This document shows, in pieces, positions 16,281 to 25,066 of a stretch of DNA of 46,617 bases (position 1 is its first letter; the number at the start of each line of letters is the position of its first letter). Where the stretch lies: positions 1 through 46,617 of the forward strand of contig JANXOM010000150.1 of NCBI GenBank assembly GCA_025353585.1, written 5' to 3'. Position numbers and translations under genes: made by a program. The stretch is from Deltaproteobacteria bacterium (GTDB lineage Bacteria; Myxococcota_A; Polyangia; Haliangiales; Haliangiaceae). The notes under the pieces are model-generated. The model did not search any database. It was not told the origin of the DNA and saw only the letters and a program-made list of their open reading frames with translations.

Positions 16281-17171
16281 ATGATCAGGAACTACAAGCT
16301 CGTCGGCGGCGGCATCGCGGGCGTTGCCGTCATCGCCGCTGGGATCTACATGGCCGCGTCGCTGACCACCATCCATCCCGGCCATGTCGGGGTGTCGGTG
16401 AAGAAGTGCGGCGCAGGCGGCGTGGCCGCGGAGCCGATCCCGACCGGCTACTACTGGCGCAGCCTCTTCTGCGAGGAGGTGATCGAGTACCCGACCAACG
16501 TGCAGACCCTCGTGCTCGCCAAGAGCGCGCAGGAGGGGCGCGTGGACGACGAGTCGATCACCGTGACGTCGTCGGAGGGCCTGCCGGTGAGCCTCGACGT
16601 GTCGCTGTCGTTCACGCTCGACTCGGCGAAGGTGCCGATGCTCTACACGAAGTATCGCAACGACATCGATCAGATCGCTCACAACTTCGTCCGCCAGACC
16701 ACGCGCGAGGGGCTCCAGAGCGTCTTCGCGCAGTTCACCGCCGAGCAGCTCTACTCGACCAAGCGCGAGCAGAGTCGCCTCGAGGTGCAGACCTTCCTCG
16801 CCAAGCAGCTGAGCTCCGAGGGGTTCGTGATCCAGCAGTTCACGGTCAACGAGACCCGCGTCCCGCAGGCTGTCGTGGAGGCCATCAACGCGAAGGTCGC
16901 GATGATCCAGGAGTCGCAGCGCGCCGAGGCGCAGGTCCACAAGACGGAGGCCGAGGCGAAGCAGCGGGTGGCCCAGGCCGAGGGCGAGGCGGCGGCCAAG
17001 AAGTTGAGCGCGGACGCGGAGGCCTACTACAACAAGACCGTGGCGGCGTCCATCACGCCCGAGTACGTGCAGTACAAGGCGCTCGAGCGCTGGAACGGCG
17101 CGCTGCCCCAGATGATGGGCAGCAGCGCGGTGCCGTTCATCAACGTGCCGAGCCCGGCCGCGCCGAAATAG
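16281..17171 (+). CDS. SPFH/band-7 (prohibitin-like) membrane protein
   Basis: 296 residues. An N-terminal membrane anchor (about 8-28) is followed by a band-7 domain (TTIHPGHVGVSVKKCG to about 200) and a long charged helix with the typical ESQRAEAQVHKTEAEAK and QRVAQAEGEA repeats that drive oligomerisation. Such proteins assemble into ring- or cage-like membrane scaffolds that hold proteases or organise lipid domains. AGGA seven bases before the ATG is a good ribosome site. The companion is the small zinc-ribbon protein just upstream, not the NfeD-type protease often found beside SPFH genes. Confidence 0.85.
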   Translation: MIRNYKLVGGGIAGVAVIAAGIYMAASLTTIHPGHVGVSVKKCGAGGVAAEPIPTGYYWRSLFCEEVIEYPTNVQTLVLAKSAQEGRVDDESITVTSSEGLPVSLDVSLSFTLDSAKVPMLYTKYRNDIDQIAHNFVRQTTREGLQSVFAQFTAEQLYSTKREQSRLEVQTFLAKQLSSEGFVIQQFTVNETRVPQAVVEAINAKVAMIQESQRAEAQVHKTEAEAKQRVAQAEGEAAAKKLSADAEAYYNKTVAASITPEYVQYKALERWNGALPQMMGSSAVPFINVPSPAAPK

Positions 17172-17226
17172 CGCGCCGGCCGCGCGATCGCGCGCAAACC
17201 CGGCGAGCCGGCTCCCACTACCGGGT

Positions 17227-17967
17227 ATGACGACACCGTTCTCTCGCCGGACCTGGTCCCTCGCCCTCGCGTTCGCGGCAACCACCGCCAGCATGGGCGC
17301 CGCGGTTGCCGACGATCCCCGGGCGAAGCTGACCAAGAACGGCAGCTATCCGGACCACGTGAAGGGCTGGACCACGTTCGCCGTGCAAGGCACCAAGCTC
17401 GGGAGCCCGCTCGAGCAGGTCCCCGGCTTCACCTGCGGCCCGCCGCCGGGGACCGACGGCTTCACGACGCAGAACCACAGCTGCGTGAAGTTCACCGACG
17501 CCCGGTGCAAGGGCAAGCCGACCAAGATCCACCACATCCGCACCGCGTCCGATATCCCGAAGGGGCAGACGTGCTTCATGGACGAGTTCACGGGTGCGAC
17601 GTACGTCGACGGAGCCTACGCCGAGACCCCGCTGCAGAACATCCGGCTGGTCGGCACCAATACGACGGCGCCGCTCGTTTTCCAGATCCACTGGATCTTG
17701 CCGGCCGACGACCTCACCGAGGACTCGAACCTCGGCAAGGCGTTGCTCGCAAAGTACGGCACCCCGACCTACAGCCAGATGCCGAGGGACATGAGCTGGG
17801 ACCTCGGCGATCTGCGGCTGGCCGCGTCGTGCAACACGCAGGGCGGCGTGAGGTACTGCGAGATCGTCGCCGAGGATCGCACCATCGACAGCACCGAGCG
17901 CGGGCTCCAGGACGAGGCAGACGACGCCGCGCGGAAGCGAGCCGCGCCCGCCGCCCCCAACCTGTAG
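17227..17967 (+). CDS. Secreted cysteine-containing protein of unknown function
   Basis: 246 residues with a clear signal peptide (about 1-30, cleavage after AAVA). The mature part contains six cysteines scattered as FTCGPP, HSCVKF, ARCKGK, QTCFMD, ASCNTQ and RYCEIV, consistent with disulfides in the periplasm. The segment HIRTASDIPKGQTCFMDEFTGATYVDGAYAE is distinctive, but I do not recognise the family. No transmembrane helix after the signal. The ATG lies 55 bases after the SPFH stop without a good ribosome site; TACCGG two bases before ATG does not fit the usual hexamer spacing here. Convergent with the biotin-carrier gene. Confidence 0.7.
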   Translation: MTTPFSRRTWSLALAFAATTASMGAAVADDPRAKLTKNGSYPDHVKGWTTFAVQGTKLGSPLEQVPGFTCGPPPGTDGFTTQNHSCVKFTDARCKGKPTKIHHIRTASDIPKGQTCFMDEFTGATYVDGAYAETPLQNIRLVGTNTTAPLVFQIHWILPADDLTEDSNLGKALLAKYGTPTYSQMPRDMSWDLGDLRLAASCNTQGGVRYCEIVAEDRTIDSTERGLQDEADDAARKRAAPAAPNL

Positions 17968-17987
17968 CGACCGCGCCGCGACCGCTT

Positions 17988-18506
17988 CTACGTCAGCTCG
18001 ACGAGCAGGTCGCCCGTATCGACGGCCTGGCCGGGCTGCTTGTGGATCGCGGACACGGTGCCACCGCGCTCGGCGACGAGCTCGTTCTCCATCTTCATCG
18101 CCTCGAGCACGAAGACCGGCTGGCCCGCCGCGACCACGTCGCCGACGGCGACCAGCGCCTTGATGACCTTGCCCGCGATCGGGGCGCGGATGGATTCGCC
18201 GCGCGACGTGGCGCCCCGCCCGGCCGCCGCGGAGGCCGCCAGCTTCTTCTGGCGGGCGTCTTCCACGACCAGCAGCGCCTCGCTCGCGCCGACGGACGCT
18301 GCGATCCCGGTGCGCCGCCGGTCGAGATCCACCACGAAGCTGCGGCCATCGATGATCAAGGACCAGGTGCCGGGCCGGAGGGCCTTGGCGTCGACCAGGC
18401 GCTCGGTGCCGTCGATGACGATCCGGACGCGTCCGTCCTCGAGGGGGCCTTCGACGGCGACCGTGCGCTCGCGCCCGTCGGCTGTCACGACAAGGTCGCG
18501 CTTCAC
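17988..18506 (-). CDS. Biotin/lipoyl-attachment carrier protein
   Basis: 172 residues. The C-terminal 75 residues are a biotinyl domain with EAMKMENE; Lys138 is the predicted biotinylated lysine, and SIRAPIAGKV and VSAIHKQPGQAV complete the fold. The N-terminal ~95 residues (beta-rich, IDGTERLVDAKALRPG) resemble the BT-like linker domain of acyl-CoA carboxylase alpha chains. It is thus a free-standing carrier for a propionyl-/acetyl-CoA-type carboxylase or a decarboxylase, but no carboxylase subunit is adjacent. GTG 18506 follows a near-consensus TATAAC hexamer by 6 bases. Confidence 0.85.
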   Translation of the reverse strand: MKRDLVVTADGRERTVAVEGPLEDGRVRIVIDGTERLVDAKALRPGTWSLIIDGRSFVVDLDRRRTGIAASVGASEALLVVEDARQKKLAASAAAGRGATSRGESIRAPIAGKVIKALVAVGDVVAAGQPVFVLEAMKMENELVAERGGTVSAIHKQPGQAVDTGDLLVELT

Positions 18507-18512
18507 GGCGCC

Positions 18513-18518
18513 GTTATA
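18513..18518 (-). promoter_or_regulatory. Putative -10 hexamer TATAAC for the biotin carrier
   Basis: TATAAC ends exactly 6 bases before GTG 18506. Read the other way the same site gives GTTATACC, which could contribute to the divergent ArsA-type gene. Confidence 0.45.
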
Positions 18519-18553
18519 CCCCAGGCCCTTGCGTTGCGTGCCAGCGGCCAGGC

Positions 18554-19729
<1,176 letters not shown>

Positions 19730-19735
19730 GCGCGC

Positions 19736-19741
19736 TATGCT
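19736..19741 (+). promoter_or_regulatory. Putative -10 hexamer TATGCT for the DUF362 gene
   Basis: TATGCT ends exactly 6 bases before ATG 19748, inside the 18-base gap after ArsA copy B, implying an independent promoter. Confidence 0.4.
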
Positions 19742-19747
19742 CGCGGC

Positions 19748-21790
19748 ATGAAGCGAGCCGGTGCGGCGGCTGCGATCGCGCTTGGCGTGGTCGCCGCCGC
19801 GTGTAGCAAGGGAGAGCCCCCGGTCGCGCCGGTGGCGGCCTCCCCCGTGGGGCCGCCGGCTGTCGTGTCGCCGCCGCCGCCGCCGCCGCCGCCGCCGGTG
19901 ATCGAAAAGGCGCCCGTGGTGCCGGCCGGCGCCGATGCGGTCACGACCGCCTCGCCGACCTGGAAGCCGGGGCCGCCGCTGATCGTCGCGGGCGCGAGCA
20001 TCGACGGCGCCGCGCTGCGCGAGCGGCACCACGCGCGGCTCGCTGCCGACACGTCGCCCGTGACGATGCTCGCCGGGGGCACGCCGACCGAGCTCGGCGC
20101 GCGGCTGTGCGAGGCGGTCGTGCCGAAGCGGCCCGCCGCGACGCCCGTGCTGCTCAAGCCGAACATGGGCGGCTTCAACTGGTTCCACGACCCGAAGACG
20201 CACCACGGCGATGACGGCGTGAAGGGCCGCATCACGGACCCGGAGTTCGTGCGCGGCGTGGTGCGGTGCCTCAAGGCGCGCGGGCACACGCAGATCACGA
20301 TCGCCGATGGCTTCACCGGCGTCTCGGCGGACTGGAACCGGCTCGTGAAGCTGTCGGGCTACGGCGCGATGGCGCGCGAGGAGGGCGTGACGCTCGTCGC
20401 GCTCGACGACGACGGCGTGTTCGACACGCAGGGCGAGCAGCCCGGCAAGCCGCTCGCGATCACCGGCATCGCGAAGTCGCACGTGCCGACGCTGCTCGTC
20501 GCGAAGATCCTCGCCGAGCACCTCGACCACGGCCTGTTCATCACGATCCCGAAGATCAAGACGCACCGGTTCTCGGTGTTCTCGCTCGGCATCAAGGGCA
20601 TGCAGGGCACGGTGATGTACTCCGACGCGTCGCCCGCGTTCCGGCAGAAGTGGCGATCGCACCGCGAGCTCGACAGCGTGCTCGCCGGCATCAAGCGGCA
20701 CGACGCGGACGCGCGCGCGAAGTACGTCGCGGCCGTCGAGACGTTCGGCGAGCGGATGGTCGACGTGCTCGAGCTCGAGGCGCCGGACGCCGAGCTCGCG
20801 GAGGGCGCGCCCGCGATGGATGGCGATGGCTTCGACGAGCTGTTCCCGCGCCCGGAGAACGTCGCGATCGGCGGCACCAACGTGGTGCTGGTCGACCGCG
20901 TGGCGGCGCAGTACCTCGGCCTGTGGGACAGCGCCGCGCTCGCGGCGGAGCTCGGCGGGCATCGTAGCTCGCCGCTCCTCGAGGCGGCGGCGACGCGGTT
21001 CGGGCTCGACCTCTCGGCGCCGAAGGTCGTCGGCGACGGGGCCGCGCTGCTGGCGACGAAGCAGCCCGCCCACCTGCACGGCATGGCCGGCTTCGAGATC
21101 GTGGAGCACGGGGCCGCGGCGACCGCGCCGGCCGCGACGGACGTGGTGCCGGACGGCGCGACGAAGGACCTGCACGCGGCGAAGCTCGTCGGGCCGGCCC
21201 CCGTGCTCGACGGCGCGATCGACGCCGCGTGGGACGCCGCGACGCCGCTCGAGTTCGCGACGGACTGGTCGGGACGCGCGACGCCGACCGTGACGCGCGT
21301 GCGTGCGCTGTGGTCGCCGACCGCGGTCTATCTGCTCTGGGAGCTCGCGGGCGCGGGGCTCGACACCGACCACGCGCGCCCCACGAACACGGAGCGCGTC
21401 GATCTGTACGAGGAAGATGCGGTCGAGCTGTTCCTCGTGCCCGACCCCGCGAACCGGAAGCGCTACTTCGAGATCGAGCTCGGCCCGTTCGGCCACTGGT
21501 TCGATCTGCTCGTCGACTGGACGAAGAAGCCGCGCGGCGACAACACGTGGTCCGCGAGCCTGACGATCGGCACGACGCAGGACGCGGCCGCCCACCGCGC
21601 GGTCATCGAGGTGGCGATCACGGCGCCGGAGGTGGTCGCCGCGCTCGCGCCGGACAAGCGACTGCCCCTCGGCCTGTTTCGCATGGAGGGCACGAAGCCG
21701 CGCCAGTACCTCGCCGCGTTCCCGACGCGCACGCCGAAGCCCAACTTCCACGTGCCCGACGCCTTCGGCGCCCTCGTCCTCGACCCCTGA
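19748..21790 (+). CDS. DUF362 domain lipoprotein with CBM9-like C-terminal domain
   Basis: 680 residues. Signal peptide with Cys19 as probable lipidation site (VAAACS), then a linker with nine consecutive prolines. Residues about 90-460 look like DUF362 (LLKPNMGGFNW, TDPEFVRGVV, RGHTQITIADG, FITIPKIKTH), an uncharacterised domain found in archaeal and bacterial proteins, often beside iron-sulfur motifs; no cysteine cluster is present here. Residues about 475-680 (VLDGAIDAAWDAATPLEF, YLLWELAG, DAVELFLVPD, YFEIELGP) match the CBM9/DOMON-like beta-sandwich used for sugar or heme binding. The fusion places both domains on the cell surface or in the periplasm. Stop codon lies inside a 38-nt repeat. 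Confidence 0.75.
   Translation: MKRAGAAAAIALGVVAAACSKGEPPVAPVAASPVGPPAVVSPPPPPPPPPVIEKAPVVPAGADAVTTASPTWKPGPPLIVAGASIDGAALRERHHARLAADTSPVTMLAGGTPTELGARLCEAVVPKRPAATPVLLKPNMGGFNWFHDPKTHHGDDGVKGRITDPEFVRGVVRCLKARGHTQITIADGFTGVSADWNRLVKLSGYGAMAREEGVTLVALDDDGVFDTQGEQPGKPLAITGIAKSHVPTLLVAKILAEHLDHGLFITIPKIKTHRFSVFSLGIKGMQGTVMYSDASPAFRQKWRSHRELDSVLAGIKRHDADARAKYVAAVETFGERMVDVLELEAPDAELAEGAPAMDGDGFDELFPRPENVAIGGTNVVLVDRVAAQYLGLWDSAALAAELGGHRSSPLLEAAATRFGLDLSAPKVVGDGAALLATKQPAHLHGMAGFEIVEHGAAATAPAATDVVPDGATKDLHAAKLVGPAPVLDGAIDAAWDAATPLEFATDWSGRATPTVTRVRALWSPTAVYLLWELAGAGLDTDHARPTNTERVDLYEEDAVELFLVPDPANRKRYFEIELGPFGHWFDLLVDWTKKPRGDNTWSASLTIGTTQDAAAHRAVIEVAITAPEVVAALAPDKRLPLGLFRMEGTKPRQYLAAFPTRTPKPNFHVPDAFGALVLDP
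19871..19897 (+). repeat. (CCG)9 triplet run encoding polyproline
   Basis: Nine CCG triplets encode nine prolines in the linker between the lipid anchor and the DUF362 domain. Slippage would change spacer length in frame. Confidence 0.85.
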
Positions 21791-21824
21791 GCTCGCGTCC
21801 TCGCGGGCGATCTCCTCCGTACAG
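21787..21824 (-). repeat. 3'-end repeat element, copy 1
   Basis: Nearly identical, in opposite orientation, to 24158-24194: 19 bases are exact (CTGTACGGAGGAGATCGCC), and the remainder differs by one gap and three substitutions. It includes the TGA of the DUF362 gene and a short CGCG-TCCT-CGCG hairpin right after that stop. Confidence 0.8.
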
Positions 21825-21904
21825 GCGCTGGCGGCGGAGCCGACGAGCCGACCGACAGATCCGCGATCTATTCGTGGTCTCCGACCCGGCCCGGCCAGGG
21901 CGCG

Positions 21905-22216
21905 TCAGTCGTCCACGCCGCTGGTGGACGGATCGAGCGAGCGCGGGCCGAGGTGGGACTCGACGGCGCCTTCGAGCGCATCGTGCGCGAGGATCGAAAA
22001 GACATTCGCGGCCGCGACCCGGTCCGCGGAGCCCGGGGCCACGACGAGGTTGACGACCAGATCCGTCCCGCTCGTCACGAAGCACCGCAGCCATGCGCGG
22101 CCAGACTCGAGGTCATCGTCCGCGAGCTGGCGGCGCGCCCGGCTCAACGCGCTCGCGAGGGTCGCCCGGTCCGCGTACCGATAAGACCCGTTGAAGCGGA
22201 GGACGTCGGTTTGCAT
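21905..22216 (-). CDS. Small protein of unknown function
   Basis: 103 residues, not recognised. An N-terminal segment (MQTDVLRFNGSYRYADR) is followed by a helix rich in Ala/Arg (ALSRARRQLADDDL), a central beta-prone part (TDLVVNLVVAPG) and a second helix. The alpha-beta pattern resembles small ferredoxin-like folds. No signal peptide. ATG 22216 is supported by TACAAC ending 6 bases upstream. It lies downstream of the EAL-GAF-GGEEF gene on the same strand, separated by 63 bases, and both are enclosed by the inverted repeat pair. Confidence 0.65.
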   Translation of the reverse strand: MQTDVLRFNGSYRYADRATLASALSRARRQLADDDLESGRAWLRCFVTSGTDLVVNLVVAPGSADRVAAANVFSILAHDALEGAVESHLGPRSLDPSTSGVDD

Positions 22217-22222
22217 GCGCCG

Positions 22223-22228
22223 GTTGTA
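22223..22228 (-). promoter_or_regulatory. Putative -10 hexamer TACAAC for the 103-aa gene
   Basis: TACAAC ends exactly 6 bases before ATG 22216, so this gene may be transcribed separately from the cyclic-di-GMP gene upstream. Confidence 0.35.
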
Positions 22229-22279
22229 AGCGCGGCGCGCGGAGGGACGGCCGCGGGCCGGTGACGAACGCGGAACACG

Positions 22280-24097
22280 TCAACCGGATCCGGCGACGAC
22301 GGTGCAGTTCCGGCCGAGCGCCTTCGCGCGGTACAGCGCGTCGTCGGCCTGCTGCAGGAGCTCGTCTCGACCCTGATCCCGGTGGCGCTCGGCGACGCCC
22401 ACCGAAGCCGTCACGCGCTCGCCCGGAAGGATCTCGACGCTGGCGATCCGTTCGCGCGCCCGCTCGGCGATCGTGCGCGCGGCAGCTGCGCCGACGCCGG
22501 GCAACACGACCAGGAACTCCTCGCCGCCGATCCGCAGCACGTGGTCATGCGCGCGAACCGACGACGTGAGCGCCGCCGCCACGGCGCGGAGCGCTTCATC
22601 GCCCGCGCCGTGCCCGAGCCGATCGTTGAGCCGCTTGAAGTGGTCGATGTCGAACATCGCGACGGAGAGCGTGGCCCGCGTCAGGTCCGGCTCGGGCAGC
22701 ACTTCGTCGAGCGCGTGGCGGTTGAGGACGCACGTGAGGGGGTCCGTCTTGGCGAGGCGCTTGAGGCGGCCGATCTGGAGGTGCGGGGACACGATGCCGG
22801 CGACGAGCCGGAGGTGCGCCTCGTCCGTGCTCGAAAACCGGCCGGCGACCGGTGACGCGGTCGAGAGCACGCCGATACAGCCGTGCGCGTCGAGGAGCGG
22901 CACGCCGATGAACGACCCCACCTCCGCCACCTGCCCGGGCTTCTGCGCGAACCGTGGGTCCGCCTCCGCGTGGCCGAGACGCAGCGGCATCGCGTTCGCG
23001 ACCACCCAGCCGACGAGGCCTTCGCCGATGCGGAACTCGACTCGCTGATCGTGATGCACGGAGGGTCCCGAGCGAGCGGCGACGAGAAGGCGCGCGCGAC
23101 TCTCGTCCAGCAAGCGGAGGCTGACGCGCTCGACGCCGAGCAGCTCGCGCGTGCAGGCCGTGACGTGCCCGAGCGCCGCATCGAGCGCCGACCGTTCGTG
23201 CAGCCCCTCGACGAGCCGCAGCAGGACCGGCAGCGGGTCCAACGGCGCCGCGCCGTGATCAGCGCCGCGGTCCGGGCGACCCGCTCGATCGAGCGCATGA
23301 CGGCTGGGGCCGGCGAGCGGCATGGGAGCCGGCGCCGGTCGCCCGAGCAGGAAGCCCTGGCCGCAGTGCGCGCCCGCCCCGACGACAACCTCGAGCACCG
23401 GCTCGGACTCGATGCCTTCTGCCACGAGGCGAGCGCCGGTCTGGTTCGCGAACCCCGCGAGGGCCCGGACCAGCGCCGCGCGCGCCGGGTCCGCGTGCGC
23501 GCCCCGCACGATGGCCCCGTCGAGCTTGATGAACTGCGGGCGCAGCCGCAGCAGCAAGGCCAGCGACTGCGCGCCCGCGCCGAGATCGTCGACGGCGACG
23601 CGGAACCCCTGCGCGGCGTAGTGCCGGAGGACATGCTCGATCGCCTCGGGTGCCTCGATCGTCTCGGTCAGCTCGAGCACGATGCGATGGGCGGCGATCC
23701 GATGGCGTCGCGCCAGCCCCTGCGTGAACCCGGGAGCGAAGTCGGCGTCGTGGGCGACGCGCGGATCGACGTTGATGAAGAACGCCGCGCGGCCGTCGTC
23801 GTGCGCGGCGATCGCGGCGAACGCGAGCTCACGCCACCGCCGATCGAGCGCGAGCAACCTGCCGCACGCGTGCGCGATCTCGAGCAGCCGGCTCGGGCTC
23901 GACGCGGCCGCTCCGAGGGGGCCCGCGACATGCCGACACCGCCCGAGCACCTCGTAGCCTTCGACGCCGCCGGTCGCGAGATCGACGATCGGTTGAAACG
24001 CGACCGACAGCGCATCCGAGGCGACCAGCTCGTCGAGCGCGGCGCGCATCTGCTCGACCGATCCGGGGCCATCGTCCGGTGCATGGAGGACCGCCAT
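22280..24097 (-). CDS. EAL-GAF-GGDEF cyclic-di-GMP protein
   Basis: 605 residues, no membrane segment. An EAL domain (about 20-255) comes first, with EVLGR at 49-53, NVDP (Asn109), Glu142 in LELTE, Asp170-Asp171, Lys191, Glu227 in AEGIES and the late QGFLLGRP. All catalytic metal and phosphate residues are present, so phosphodiesterase activity is plausible. A GAF domain follows (about 290-445). A GGDEF domain ends the chain (about 450-605) with GGEEF at 524-528, metal-binding Asp483 and an RxxD product-inhibition site (RAHD, 515-518) five residues before it, so cyclase activity is plausible too. The order is the reverse of the common GGDEF-EAL arrangement. ATG 24097 lacks a nearby hexamer; TACAGT at 24157-24162 could give a leader of about 50 bases. 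Confidence 0.9.
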   Translation of the reverse strand: MAVLHAPDDGPGSVEQMRAALDELVASDALSVAFQPIVDLATGGVEGYEVLGRCRHVAGPLGAAASSPSRLLEIAHACGRLLALDRRWRELAFAAIAAHDDGRAAFFINVDPRVAHDADFAPGFTQGLARRHRIAAHRIVLELTETIEAPEAIEHVLRHYAAQGFRVAVDDLGAGAQSLALLLRLRPQFIKLDGAIVRGAHADPARAALVRALAGFANQTGARLVAEGIESEPVLEVVVGAGAHCGQGFLLGRPAPAPMPLAGPSRHALDRAGRPDRGADHGAAPLDPLPVLLRLVEGLHERSALDAALGHVTACTRELLGVERVSLRLLDESRARLLVAARSGPSVHHDQRVEFRIGEGLVGWVVANAMPLRLGHAEADPRFAQKPGQVAEVGSFIGVPLLDAHGCIGVLSTASPVAGRFSSTDEAHLRLVAGIVSPHLQIGRLKRLAKTDPLTCVLNRHALDEVLPEPDLTRATLSVAMFDIDHFKRLNDRLGHGAGDEALRAVAAALTSSVRAHDHVLRIGGEEFLVVLPGVGAAAARTIAERARERIASVEILPGERVTASVGVAERHRDQGRDELLQQADDALYRAKALGRNCTVVAGSG

Positions 24098-24157
24098 GGG
24101 CGCGATGGTCCGGCATGCGCGCGGCGCGCGAATGCCGCGCCGGTGGCAGCTCGGTGA

Positions 24158-24194
24158 CTGTACGGAGGAGATCGCCGCGAAGACGCGGTCTCAG
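24158..24194 (+). repeat. 3'-end repeat element, copy 2
   Basis: Inverted partner of 21787-21824. On the minus strand it begins at the TGA of the coiled-coil gene, then forms a perfect CCGCG-TCTT-CGCGG hairpin, then the shared CGATCTCCTCCGTACAG. Both copies thus sit in the same place relative to a stop codon. Confidence 0.8.
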
Positions 24195-25051
24195 TGATGC
24201 GCCAACGCCGCGAGCTTGGCCGTCAGATCTTCGACGAGCGCGCGCGCCAGATCGGCCACGCCGCGCGCCTCGACGAGCTCGCCCTCGAGGTGCGCGACGT
24301 CCTTGTCCGCGAGCGTCGCGTCGCCGCGCGCCGCGCGCAGCTCGGTCTCGAGTCGGTGTCGCTCGGCCGCTCGCCGCGCCGCCTCTTGCTCGCGGGCGTG
24401 CCGCTCCGCCGCGGCGGCGGCGCGCGCGACCTCGGCCGCCTCCTGCTCGGCCCTGCGCTGCGCCGCTCCATCGACCCTGCCGACCTGGTGCGCGGGCTCG
24501 GGCGTCACGCGCGCGTCCGCCTCGGCCGCGACGTGCTCGGTCTTCGTCGGCGGGCTCACCGCTGCCGCCGCCGGCCGGTCGGACAGCACGGTCACCCCCG
24601 CCGCCGCAAACCCCGGCGACTCGCGATCCTCGGCCAGGGTCCCCGCCCGCTCCGCGCCGAACCCGCCGTCGACCGCGAGCGCCGCGAGCGTCGTCGTCAC
24701 CCGCCGGAGCACCGCCTCGGTCGCGCCGTGCCCGGCCTCGGCCAGCCGCGTCGCCGCGCCCGCCCGGAGCGCCGCGATGGCCTCCCGGTGCGCCGCCGTC
24801 GCCGTCCCGTCGAGCGCCCCCGCGCGCAGCCGCGCCGCGCTCGCGAACATCGCCTCGAACGCCGGTCGCGCCTGCCACCAGAGCTGGTTCACGACCCACG
24901 CCGACGCCGGCGGGCGTGCGCGCTTCGCCAGCCGCGCCGCGCCCTCCTTGTCCCCGGCCGCCTTCAGCGCCGCCGCGAGCTGCTTGCGCTGGGCCACGAA
25001 CACGTCGAGCGGCGCCTGGTAGAGCGCGTCGACCGCATCGTCGTAGGCCAC
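24191..25051 (-). CDS. Helical protein of an uncharacterised family (coiled coil)
   Basis: 286 residues. The N-terminal ~75 residues (ALYQAPLDVFVAQRKQLAAAL, GDKEGAARLAKRARPP, WVVNQL) match by memory a family known from actinobacteria and other high-GC bacteria in which LPLDEFTAARDALAKEL is followed by KPSxxAWAVNxL; its function is unknown. The C-terminal ~120 residues are a long Ala/Glu/Arg coiled coil. Cytoplasmic, no cysteine. GTG 25051 has TAGGCT nine bases upstream. The gene directly follows the metalloprotease-like gene (12 bases) and its stop is part of the repeat element. Confidence 0.7.
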   Translation of the reverse strand: MAYDDAVDALYQAPLDVFVAQRKQLAAALKAAGDKEGAARLAKRARPPASAWVVNQLWWQARPAFEAMFASAARLRAGALDGTATAAHREAIAALRAGAATRLAEAGHGATEAVLRRVTTTLAALAVDGGFGAERAGTLAEDRESPGFAAAGVTVLSDRPAAAAVSPPTKTEHVAAEADARVTPEPAHQVGRVDGAAQRRAEQEAAEVARAAAAAERHAREQEAARRAAERHRLETELRAARGDATLADKDVAHLEGELVEARGVADLARALVEDLTAKLAALAHH

Positions 25052-25060
25052 GGCGCGCCG

Positions 25061-25066
25061 AGCCTA
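25061..25066 (-). promoter_or_regulatory. Putative -10 hexamer TAGGCT for the coiled-coil gene
   Basis: TAGGCT ends 9 bases before GTG 25051. Its first three bases are the TAG stop of the upstream gene, the same dual use as at 5681. Confidence 0.3.

Noticed and set aside
21791..21904. Intrinsic terminator with T run downstream of the DUF362 gene
   Set aside because: Only the small hairpin of the repeat element is present; no T run follows.
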